A DNA stretch of 5,989 nt from Kiritimatiellota bacterium (GTDB lineage: Bacteria; Verrucomicrobiota; Kiritimatiellia; RFP12; UBA1067), in assembly GCA_009777165.1 (NCBI GenBank), contig WRML01000154.1:1-5989 (forward strand), written 5' to 3'. The notes under the pieces are model-generated. The model saw only the letters and a program-made list of their open reading frames with translations, made no database searches and had not been told where the DNA came from. Positions 1 through 5,727 of the stretch are shown here, piece by piece; within the stretch, counting starts at the first letter, position 1; every line of letters begins with the position of its first letter. Made by a program: the position numbers and the translations under genes.

Positions 1-656
1 TTGCCGGAGAGGCGGTTGGTTTTCCTGAAATCCCTCGGAAATCCGCCCATCGCCTCCTGGCAGCTTTTCCAATCCTTGTAGCTCCTGTCCGACATGTACC
101 GGATGATGATGCCCTTCGGCAACGCCTTTGCCCAGAGCGCGAACTCCGCGCGGCTGAGCAGCGGCTCTTCCGTCATCGCGCCGCAGCCGCGCGACGCGCG
201 CAACCCCAGGCAACCCAAACGGACGAGGCATTTCGTCGCGGACATGACCAGCGATTGCTCCCTCGGCGGAAGCGGGCGGGTTGCGGAAATCGTCAGGGTG
301 AACTGCGTCCCCGGGGCAAAGTAGGACCCCCCCAGTGTCCGGTGTATGCCCTCTTTCTTGCCGGAGGCCTCGGCGAAGTAGTAGATGTAGCCGAAGTCGG
401 ACATCGGGCTGAAGGTCAGCGAGGGCCCGGCGACCGGGACGGCGTCGCTGACCCTGACGGCCACTTTGCTGATGGTGGGTGTTGCGCCGACGCCCCCGAA
501 GGTCTGCGTCTCTTGCTAGGGCGTCCCCCCCAGTACGCGGAACCACCAGCGCAGTTGCCCCCGGATGGAGGAGGCGCGGATCTCGGGCGTGTTCTGGTTG
601 GCCCCGGCGAGAAAGGTGGGCGTGATGAATGACAGGCGGTTCGTGTACAGAATCAT
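1..656 (-). pseudogene. cmr1: Cmr1 (RAMP subunit of type III-B complex), partial, interrupted by in-frame TAG
   Basis: Cmr1 caps the 3'-end side of the crRNA in the Cmr complex and helps capture target RNA. The start ATG at 656-654 overlaps the cmr6 stop as ATGA and follows an AAGGAGG Shine-Dalgarno seven bases upstream. Residues 1-46 carry the family signature: FITPTFLAGA near the N-terminus, then IRGQLRWWFRVLGG at 31-44. Codon 47 is TAG (518-516). Reading on in the same frame gives clear Cmr1-like sequence (QETQTFGGVG, then TISKVAVRVS, then RGCGAM further on), open to the window edge at about codon 218. The frame is identical on both sides, so this is a single nonsense codon, not a frameshift. 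One base change from CAG (Gln) would explain it. No start codon with a Shine-Dalgarno is visible just downstream (first candidates are GTG codon 65 and ATG codon 85), so reinitiation looks unlikely. Sequencing error, true inactivation and read-through all remain possible. The C-terminal part lies outside the window. Confidence 0.88.
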
Positions 657-1669
657 GGCAGTTCCTCCTTCACCTGCGCGGCGACGCTGCGGATGGCGTC
701 GGCGAGCGCGGTGTCTTTTTTCTTCTTCGTCTTCCACCACTCCTTTTTGTCCTTGTTGGTCTTGAGGACGGTGATGAAGGCGCGTTGCTCGTCCGGTGTC
801 TTGGTCGCGATGGCTTTCGCAAAGTGGGCGAACGGCTCCTGCCCGAGGGCGAGGATTTCCTGAATGGCGCGGTCGAGCGGCGAGAGCGCGGCGAGCGCCT
901 GCTGGCGCTGCGCTTCCGCAAGGCGTTTCTGCTCTTCCTCGGCGGCGCGTTCGCGCTCGCGTTCCTCCGCCAGAACGTCAAAGGAGAACCAGCCGTATCC
1001 GGCGTTGACCTTTGCGCCGGCGCCGTGTTCGGTCACCGCTTTGAGGAGCCATGCCTTGGCCATCTCCACGTCGCCTTTGGGCGCGCCGCGCAGGGGGATC
1101 AGCGTGAAGCAGAATGACGCCCCTTTCTCGACGGCGGGGAAAAACTGGGGGTTGGGCTGTTCGTTGTCCATCGCCTGCGGCATTTTTCCGGCATAATAGC
1201 CCATGTGGTGGCAGTTGATGATGTCCGTGACGAGCGCGGCTTTCCCTTTCGCGATGGCCGGGAGGAACGAGACGGTGCCGCCGTTTTCGACGTCGCCGAA
1301 GATACGCTTCATGTCGTCGGTGTCGGACTGATTCTCGCACCATGCGGCATGGCGAGCAATGCCCTTGACCGCGCTGCCGGGGATGACGGGCGAGCCGAAG
1401 TGCGGGTGCAAGCAGATGCCCGCGTTCTCGAGGATCCCCCCCGCCTGGTTGATGATCAGCCGCGCCTCCAGTTTCGCCTCGAATACGATTGTCCCCGGGA
1501 GGGGCGCAAACGGGGGGACGGGCTTGGCGTAGCGGTTGTGGCAGTTCACGACCGCCTCGATCTCCGCCTTCTTCGAGTTCTTCTCCAGCCGCACGTATTT
1601 CTGGAGCCGCAGCGACGGGGACTCTGTCTGCGACTGAAGCGGGACGATCTCGTTGAGCATCGTAATCAT
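653..1669 (-). CDS. cmr6: Cmr6 (Cas7-like RAMP subunit) with C-terminal helical extension
   Basis: Cmr6 is a RAMP protein at the 3'-end (head) side of the Cmr complex, next to Cmr4/Cmr5 and Cmr1. The 338-residue protein shows the family pattern in order: PVIPGSAVKGIARH (residues 94-107), IFGD (123-126), VTDIINCHHMGYY (147-159), the P-Q-rich stretch NPQFFPAVEKGASFCF (173-188), and the glycine-rich RAMP loop GAGAKVNAGYGWF (216-228). The RAMP fold appears to end near residue 233. It is followed by a charged coiled-coil-like segment rich in Glu, Arg, Ala and Gln (about 234-262) and a lysine-rich helical tail (about 263-338, with WWKTKKKK at 311-318). The start ATG at 1669-1667 has AAGGAG five bases upstream; the ATG three codons later is too far from it. 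The gene starts 18 bases after the cmr5 stop and ends by overlapping cmr1 by 4 bases (ATGA), so the two are probably translationally coupled. Confidence 0.95.
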   Translation of the reverse strand: MITMLNEIVPLQSQTESPSLRLQKYVRLEKNSKKAEIEAVVNCHNRYAKPVPPFAPLPGTIVFEAKLEARLIINQAGGILENAGICLHPHFGSPVIPGSAVKGIARHAAWCENQSDTDDMKRIFGDVENGGTVSFLPAIAKGKAALVTDIINCHHMGYYAGKMPQAMDNEQPNPQFFPAVEKGASFCFTLIPLRGAPKGDVEMAKAWLLKAVTEHGAGAKVNAGYGWFSFDVLAEERERERAAEEEQKRLAEAQRQQALAALSPLDRAIQEILALGQEPFAHFAKAIATKTPDEQRAFITVLKTNKDKKEWWKTKKKKDTALADAIRSVAAQVKEELP

Positions 1670-1687
1670 GTTTGCTCCTTGCTGGCC

Positions 1688-2017
1688 TTACGCTTTGGCG
1701 AGGCGGCGCAGGTAGTTGAGGAATGCCATGGCCTCCGCCGTAGCGGCCCGGAGCGCGACGGCGTCCATCTCGCAGAAGTTGCCGATCGCCCGCTTGTCCG
1801 GGGCGACAATCCCGACCTCCACCAGATGGCTGATGATGGCGTTGAAGACGTCGAGGTAGCCCTTCCCGTTTTCGACCGCAAAGGCGAACGCCCCCAGAAA
1901 GCCGTTCTCGATAATCATCGCGGGGACTTTTTTCGCGACGGAGTCGCCGCCCTCCTTGCCTGTCCCGACTTTCGCGGCCAGCGCGTTCTTCGCGCGGATC
2001 TGATCCAGATTCTTCAT
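1688..2017 (-). CDS. cmr5: Cmr5 small helical subunit of the Cmr complex
   Basis: Cmr5 is the small, all-helical subunit that stacks along the Cmr4 backbone as the second filament and helps position target RNA. The 109-residue product has the expected size. It also has the family landmarks: LDQIRAKNAL at the N-terminus, KKVPAMIIENGFLGAFAF (residues 29-46, the usual K-x-x-P-x-x-I-x-x-N-G-L pattern), and a helical C-terminus with TAEAMAFLNYLRRLAKA. The ATG (2017-2015) lies 10 bases after the cmr4 stop, and the TAAGGAG Shine-Dalgarno actually contains that stop codon. It sits between cmr4 and cmr6, the usual neighbours, and ends in TAA. Nothing abnormal is seen. Confidence 0.94.
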   Translation of the reverse strand: MKNLDQIRAKNALAAKVGTGKEGGDSVAKKVPAMIIENGFLGAFAFAVENGKGYLDVFNAIISHLVEVGIVAPDKRAIGNFCEMDAVALRAATAEAMAFLNYLRRLAKA

Positions 2018-2027
2018 TCGCTTCTCC

Positions 2028-2831
2028 TTACTTCAGAACGTTCATGGAGCACCAGCCGAGCCCCGTGGAGGCATCCGAGCCGAACTGCAGGAGGTTGCCC
2101 GCCGCGTCCAGCGTTGCCTTCAGCGCGTCGAGGGTCGCGTCGTCCTTGGCGTTGATAACGGCATAGAACAGGGTCTCGGACGGGACGTTCTCCTGGCTGA
2201 AGAGCGCGCCGTCGGCGACGGTGCCGGTCGTGTCGTCAATGCGGATGCGCTGGGCGATCTCGCAGGTGTTCTCCGCGAAGTGCTGGAACATCTCGTCGGA
2301 GATGACGGCGAGCTTCTTGGGCAGCATCTTCCAGGTGGCGTCGCCGGAGAACCCTTGCAGGGCGGAGAGGACGGCACCGAGGTCGCGCCCCGTGACGAGG
2401 AGGGGGTATTCCTCGAAGATGACCTTGACCCCCGCGGCCAGCTCGCTCTCCTCCGTGACCAGCGCCTGATCGGCCGCCAGCTTGATGTCCGCGGCCGGGA
2501 TCGCGAGGCCGCAGTCACGCACCGCGCGGCTGAGCGCCAGTGGGCACGTGACCCACGCGAAGCCGCCCTTCAGCGACCGCACGGGGAACGCGAGCAGCTT
2601 CGCCTCGCCGACCAGCAGCGTCCCGGTCTTCTCGTGGTTGCCGAACAGGGCATCGCCGTCCGGGTTGTTGAGGTACAGGTCCCTCAGCACCCCCTTGACA
2701 CTGCTGCCAGGGATGAAGGGGAACTTGGTGTGGCGCTCGCGCATGACGAGCAGGTCAACCGCGCCGGCGGATGAACCCGCGCCGACGTGCAGGGGCGTGC
2801 GGGTGAAGAACGTGAGGATGTTTTGCTTCAT
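2028..2831 (-). CDS. cmr4: Cmr4 (Cas7-family backbone RNase of the Cmr complex)
   Basis: Cmr4 is the repeated backbone subunit that binds the crRNA and cuts bound target RNA at 6-nucleotide intervals. The 267-residue product opens with FFTRTPLHVGAGSSAG followed by VDLLVMRER. The Asp in this loop is residue 26, the same position as the catalytic Asp26 shown to be needed for target RNA cleavage in Pyrococcus furiosus Cmr4. It also has FPFIPGSSVKGVLRDLY (37-53), ALFGN, and a C-terminal glycine-rich segment (FGSDASTGLGWCSM). RNase activity therefore looks preserved, in contrast to the degenerate Cas10 upstream. The ATG (2831-2829) has AAGGA six bases upstream. It starts after a 39-base gap from cmr3, the largest inside the operon, and ends 10 bases before cmr5. 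Confidence 0.95.
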   Translation of the reverse strand: MKQNILTFFTRTPLHVGAGSSAGAVDLLVMRERHTKFPFIPGSSVKGVLRDLYLNNPDGDALFGNHEKTGTLLVGEAKLLAFPVRSLKGGFAWVTCPLALSRAVRDCGLAIPAADIKLAADQALVTEESELAAGVKVIFEEYPLLVTGRDLGAVLSALQGFSGDATWKMLPKKLAVISDEMFQHFAENTCEIAQRIRIDDTTGTVADGALFSQENVPSETLFYAVINAKDDATLDALKATLDAAGNLLQFGSDASTGLGWCSMNVLK

Positions 2832-2870
2832 GGTTTTTCCTTAGTCTTTAGTCTCTTTGTGAAGTGATTG

Positions 2871-3905
2871 TCAAACGTTGACGCTGGAGCAGATGCCCAG
2901 CCCAAATCCTTTTTCGCCGGAGTGGTCGCTAAGCGTCCGGGGGTAGCCGAAACGCTCGGCCAGTGTGCGGGCGTTCTCGACGGAGCCGCAGTCGAAGACG
3001 TAGGACGATCCGGCCGGGACCGCCAACATCGTGGGCTTGGGCAGGTTCGACTGATGCTCCCACCCCGAGAATGCGACGGGCCTGCCGACGCGGGCGGCGA
3101 TCAGCCGCGCGAAGGAGAAACCCTTGAACATGACCGTCCCCAGGGGGGCGTTCCCCGCGGAGTCTTTGCACCAGCCGGGCAGCCAGCCGTGCGCGAAGAG
3201 CGCGGGCGTGACCAGCGTCAGGCGCAGGTGCGCGGTCGTGATTTCCGCCGCCGGGATCTCCAGCGGCTTCGCGTCGCGGACCGACGCCACCCCCTGCTGT
3301 CCGCCGAGGACGAACGAGCAGATCTCGGTCAGGCTGTCGAGCGCGCCGGCGAACCGCTCCCGATGGCCGTCGTCCTTGTACTCCGCCTGGAACGCGATGG
3401 ACACGCCCTCCCGCAGGCGGATGTACTCCGCCTGGTAGGCGGTCTCGTCCCCCGACCGGCTGGTCGCCGCGTCAATCCCGGCCCCGGCGTTGCGCTCCGT
3501 GTCGTAGAGACAGCAGGGCGCGGGGGGGGCGGTGTCCTCCCCCTTGAGGTACGCCGCATAGTTCGCAGCCGCGACCCACTGCGGGAGCGCGGGCCGGCCC
3601 TTGCCCTTGGGGGCAAAGGCGTGGGTCAGGGGGGCCGGCAGGCTGGTCCCCTCGCAGGGGACGGGCCCCATGCCCCAGTCCAGCGGGCAGGGCAGGAACA
3701 ACTCATCCCCCCTCCTCGGGAAAGGCCCGAACGTCTTGAGCCCGCCGAAGTGGTGGGGGGCGCGTTGACGGAAAGCGTGGTGCAGCGCGGCGTTGAGCTG
3801 GTCCGGGCGCGGCCAGTTGGCGCCGTGGCCCACGTCCTCGCCCTCCATGGGGCGGGCGTCGCGCAGGAACAGTACGTCGCGGGGAATGATTTCAAAGGTT
3901 CTCAC
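2871..3905 (-). CDS. cmr3: Cmr3 (Cas5-like RAMP subunit of the Cmr complex)
   Basis: Cmr3 is the Cas5-like subunit that holds the 5' handle of the crRNA and contacts Cas10. I place the start at the GTG at 3905-3903, giving 344 residues. It begins two bases after the cas10 stop and has a perfect AGGAGG nine bases upstream. The open frame extends further 5', up to 4232, but that part lies antisense-free inside cas10 and reads as unrelated Arg/Pro/Gly-rich sequence. Landmarks are EIIPRDVLFLRDARPM (5-20), the classic Cmr3 P-x-D-x-L-F-x-R-D opening, then WPRPDQLNAAL (31-41), ERNAGAGID (137-145), LVTPALFAHGWLPGW (231-245), FSGWEHQSNLPKP (279-291), and AVPAGSSYVFD (295-305). A C-terminal glycine-rich RAMP loop follows (GEKGFGLGIC, 330-339). 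It ends in TGA. The reading frame looks intact. Confidence 0.94.
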   Translation of the reverse strand: MRTFEIIPRDVLFLRDARPMEGEDVGHGANWPRPDQLNAALHHAFRQRAPHHFGGLKTFGPFPRRGDELFLPCPLDWGMGPVPCEGTSLPAPLTHAFAPKGKGRPALPQWVAAANYAAYLKGEDTAPPAPCCLYDTERNAGAGIDAATSRSGDETAYQAEYIRLREGVSIAFQAEYKDDGHRERFAGALDSLTEICSFVLGGQQGVASVRDAKPLEIPAAEITTAHLRLTLVTPALFAHGWLPGWCKDSAGNAPLGTVMFKGFSFARLIAARVGRPVAFSGWEHQSNLPKPTMLAVPAGSSYVFDCGSVENARTLAERFGYPRTLSDHSGEKGFGLGICSSVNV

Positions 3906-3907
3906 GG

Positions 3908-5365
3908 TTAGCGCCCTCCTTGTATGCGGTTGAGGAAATCCCCGACGAGGAACAGGTTGAGGAAGTCCTTGATCTTGCCCTTGGAAATCTCGTGGAGATA
4001 CTGCATCGCCAGATTGAGGGGCCCGTTGCCGACGCCCCTGCCCTGCCGGGCGAGGACGTGCGCGAACTCCGCCAGGATGACCGGCCCCGAGAAGATGGGC
4101 TGTTCCAACCCGTAGGGCTGGAGCAGCCGCGTCAGCACGCTCAGGTAACGGTTCGAGAGCTTCTGCTCGCGGCTCAACTCCATGACCGTCTCCATCAGCT
4201 CCAGCGCGGCCGATTCCCACACGCAGCCCCACTCGATAATCTCGCCGTCGCGCGTGTAGAGCGCGATGGACATCGCGGCGCGGTCATAGTTGCGCCGGGC
4301 GGCGTCCCGCATCCGGAACGCCTCCGCCAGAAGCATCTGGAACGGCTCCGAGCTGTGCCCCATGACGATGCCGCAGGACATCTCGCCCCCCACCATGTCC
4401 CGGAACGCGCGGCGCACCTGCTGCGCGCAGGGGATGGCATCCTTCGCCGGAACGATCGCCAGCACGTCGCCGCCGCTGACGGAGATGAGATCGCCGCCGC
4501 AACGCCCGACGCTCTGCCGCAGACTCTCCGGGAACCGCGCCAGCGCCTCGGTCCATCTGAGGTGGTCGGCCGGGGTGAACGCCGAACCGCCCTCCGCGCG
4601 GAGGCCCCCCGGCTGGGAGTTGCCCCGTAGGGCGAGGACCGCAAGGTAGCCCTTGCGGGGACGGGGGGATTTCTCATCCAAGTGGCCTTTCCACCAATTG
4701 CGCTTGATGAGGTTCAGCGCCCCGTAACGCTTCCCGTCCTCTTCCGCGATGGCCTCCTCAATCCCCGAGAGGGAGTCCTTGGGCTCATTGCCCTTCGAGA
4801 GCCACGCGTCAAAATCATACGTGCCGCCGCGGGCGACGAGCTTGTCCTCCAACGCCGTGTAATTCGCGGCCCAGCCCAGCCCCTTCTGCCAGGCGTGGGT
4901 TGCCCACACGACGCGCGGGAAACGCCTGACCTGCGCGTCCCACAGCGTCCGGTCCCACGTGTCCTGAATGACGGACCCGCCGATCCGCGCCAGCTCCGCC
5001 CGCAGGGCCCCCTCCGCCTTCTCCGCCAGCGCCCGCCCCTGACCTGCCGGGACGACCGCGAAAAAGCCGTAGGGCAGCGTGGCGGCGCCCTGCCGAGGCG
5101 CGTCGAGCGTGCCGTCCTTCGCGAGGCTGGGGGAGACGAGCGACTCCGTGCCCGCCTCGTCCGCGACGACCCTCACCGCATGGGACATGAGCCACGCGAG
5201 GAGACACGCGCCGGACCAGAGGTCTGCCGCCGAACGTGCCTGCGTGACGAAATCCAGAGCGCCGTCGAGCTGAAACAGGAGCAGCTCGGGCGGCGCCGAC
5301 CCGCCCGACGGGTCCTGCAGGAACGCCCTGACCTCCCGTCTCCATCCATCTTGCCAATCACCCAT
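3908..5365 (-). CDS. cmr2: Cas10/Cmr2, truncated and predicted catalytically inactive
   Basis: Large subunit of the type III-B complex. In active family members it carries an HD nuclease and a palm domain making cyclic oligoadenylate. I take ATG 5365-5363 as start (485 residues) because AAAGGA lies eight bases upstream; a TTG at 5395 would add ten residues but has poor support. The first palm domain begins almost at once (LLLFQLDGALDFV, then TQARSAADLWSGACLLAWL, about residues 28-59), so no HD domain is present. PYGFFAVVP (98-106) and the KRYGALNLIKRNWW segment (212-225) match Cmr2, but the zinc-finger cysteines expected nearby are missing. In the second palm domain the usual DGD is RGN (247-249, after YLAVLAL). 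The usual GGDD is SGGDVLAIVP (297-306), with one Asp gone. A helical C-terminal domain (about 380-485) completes the protein. The frame is intact and ends in TAA, suggesting a structural role. Assignment to III-B rests on the Cmr neighbours; a III-C-like or other divergent subtype with inactive Cas10 is the alternative. Confidence 0.93.
   Translation of the reverse strand: MGDWQDGWRREVRAFLQDPSGGSAPPELLLFQLDGALDFVTQARSAADLWSGACLLAWLMSHAVRVVADEAGTESLVSPSLAKDGTLDAPRQGAATLPYGFFAVVPAGQGRALAEKAEGALRAELARIGGSVIQDTWDRTLWDAQVRRFPRVVWATHAWQKGLGWAANYTALEDKLVARGGTYDFDAWLSKGNEPKDSLSGIEEAIAEEDGKRYGALNLIKRNWWKGHLDEKSPRPRKGYLAVLALRGNSQPGGLRAEGGSAFTPADHLRWTEALARFPESLRQSVGRCGGDLISVSGGDVLAIVPAKDAIPCAQQVRRAFRDMVGGEMSCGIVMGHSSEPFQMLLAEAFRMRDAARRNYDRAAMSIALYTRDGEIIEWGCVWESAALELMETVMELSREQKLSNRYLSVLTRLLQPYGLEQPIFSGPVILAEFAHVLARQGRGVGNGPLNLAMQYLHEISKGKIKDFLNLFLVGDFLNRIQGGR
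3915..3920 (-). promoter_or_regulatory. Shine-Dalgarno deciding the cmr3 GTG start
   Basis: AGGAGG on the minus strand, nine bases before the GTG at 3905-3903 and located inside the last codons of cas10. It supports the short start of cmr3 over the much longer upstream open frame, and implies translational coupling with cas10. Confidence 0.85.
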
Positions 5366-5373
5366 AACCCGTA

Positions 5374-5379
5374 TCCTTT
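5374..5379 (-). promoter_or_regulatory. Shine-Dalgarno deciding the cas10 ATG start
   Basis: AAAGGA on the minus strand, eight bases before ATG 5365-5363. The alternative TTG start at 5395 has only an A/T-rich stretch upstream (CAGG well removed), so the ATG is preferred. Confidence 0.75.
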
Positions 5380-5410
5380 TTAAAAAGCCCAACAAAACAG
5401 GAAAAATAAT

Positions 5411-5440
5411 AATATATCATTTCCCCCTTTGGAGATGCAA
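5411..5440 (-). promoter_or_regulatory. Putative promoter of the cmr operon
   Basis: On the minus strand a TTGCAT (-35-like, 5440-5435) is followed after 18 bases by TATATT (-10-like, 5416-5411). The -10 box is preceded by TGA, which fits an extended -10 TGn element. It lies in the AT-rich stretch between the repeats and cas10 and would leave a leader of roughly 40 bases before the cas10 ATG. The match is by eye to the sigma-70 consensus; the -35 is weak. Confidence 0.5.
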
Positions 5441-5493
5441 GCGGGAAAAAATAAAAGAAACAAAAAAAATGCGTAAACAAAATAATCGAGTCA

Positions 5494-5528
5494 TTGTCTC
5501 CCAGCCGCCTTTCGGCTGTGGGTTCAAC
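5494..5528 (-). repeat. Degenerate repeat copy 1 (cas10-proximal)
   Basis: In this copy the usual AATCG (plus strand) reads AGCCG. This makes CAGCCG and CGGCTG pair around a CCTTT loop, a longer stem than in the other copies. The consensus otherwise holds (GTCTCCCA before the core; CTGTGG and CAAC after it). Confidence 0.65.
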
Positions 5529-5559
5529 TTCCAATGCTTCAAGGTGACCGTTACGCTAC

Positions 5560-5594
5560 GTGTATCTCAATCGCCTTTCGGCTGTAATGACAAC
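5560..5594 (-). repeat. Degenerate repeat copy 2
   Basis: It keeps CTCAATCG, the CCTTTCGG core, CTGT and a terminal GACAAC. It differs from the consensus at GTATCT and at AAT after CTGT. Confidence 0.65.
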
Positions 5595-5626
5595 AAAGTA
5601 AATCAAATGCAAAAAATACAAATAAA

Positions 5627-5661
5627 GTATATCCCAATCACCTTTCGGCGGTGGTGACACC
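5627..5661 (-). repeat. Degenerate repeat copy 3
   Basis: It keeps ATCCCAATC and the CCTTTCGG core. The base before the core is A instead of G and CTGT reads CGGT, so CACC could pair with GGTG in place of the usual GCC/GGC stem. Confidence 0.65.
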
Positions 5662-5692
5662 TTGGTGATGAGCGGTTTTATGATGGGGCTTG

Positions 5693-5727
5693 GTGTCTCC
5701 CAATCGCCTTTCGGCTGTGGTTCCCCC
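5693..5727 (-). repeat. Degenerate repeat copy 4 (leader-side)
   Basis: Probably closest to the ancestral repeat on its left half (GTGTCTCCCAATCG, core, CTGTGGTT). Its last bases are a run of C where the other copies have CAAC or CACC, so its outer edge is degraded. Confidence 0.6.

Larger units (their letters stand above)
5494..5727 (-). CRISPR. Short degenerate CRISPR array (4 repeats, 3 spacers)
   Basis: Four copies of an imperfect 35-base repeat lie at 5494-5528, 5560-5594, 5627-5661 and 5693-5727. Their invariant CCTTTCGG cores begin at 5508, 5574, 5641 and 5707, a period of 66, 67 and 66 bases. The three intervening segments of 31, 32 and 31 bases are unrelated to each other, as spacers should be. 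On the minus strand (cas gene strand) the repeat has a GCC-GAAA-GGC mini-hairpin and ends in GATTGGGA followed by GAC or TAT. This resembles the ATTGAAAC handle typical of type III crRNAs. The copies differ at many positions, far more than in an active array. That points to decay, most visible in the 5494-5528 copy, which is the trailer end if the array is read with the cas genes. A non-CRISPR tandem repeat is the alternative. Confidence 0.65.

Noticed and set aside
522..530. Frameshift at the run of seven G in cmr1
   Set aside because: The conserved Cmr1 sequence after the TAG is in the same frame as before it, so no net frameshift is needed; the other two frames give unrelated sequence.
1205..2155. 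Long plus-strand open frame of 316 codons
   Set aside because: It is antisense to cmr6, cmr5 and cmr4, which match known families and have good ribosome binding sites; long shadow frames are expected in GC-rich genes.
2841..2854. TTAGTCT repeated twice in the cmr3-cmr4 gap
   Set aside because: Only two seven-base copies in a short AT-rich gap; too little to call a functional element.
3906..4232. N-terminal extension of cmr3 giving a 453-residue protein
   Set aside because: The extra frame lies inside cas10, reads as Arg/Gly/Pro-rich shadow sequence, and the GTG at 3905 has a perfect Shine-Dalgarno and starts the conserved Cmr3 N-terminus.
5366..5395. Longer cas10 start at the TTG at 5395
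   Set aside because: The ATG at 5365 has AAAGGA at ideal distance; the TTG has no good ribosome binding site and the putative promoter start would lie very close to it.
5421..5445. A possible fifth repeat copy left of the array (CCCCCTTTGG)
   Set aside because: It is 80-odd bases from the next core, not 66, and shares only a few bases; no flanking repeat sequence matches.
5462..5469. Intrinsic terminator at the T run on the minus strand
   Set aside because: No GC-rich hairpin lies directly before the T run; the nearest hairpin, in repeat copy 1, is more than 30 bases upstream.
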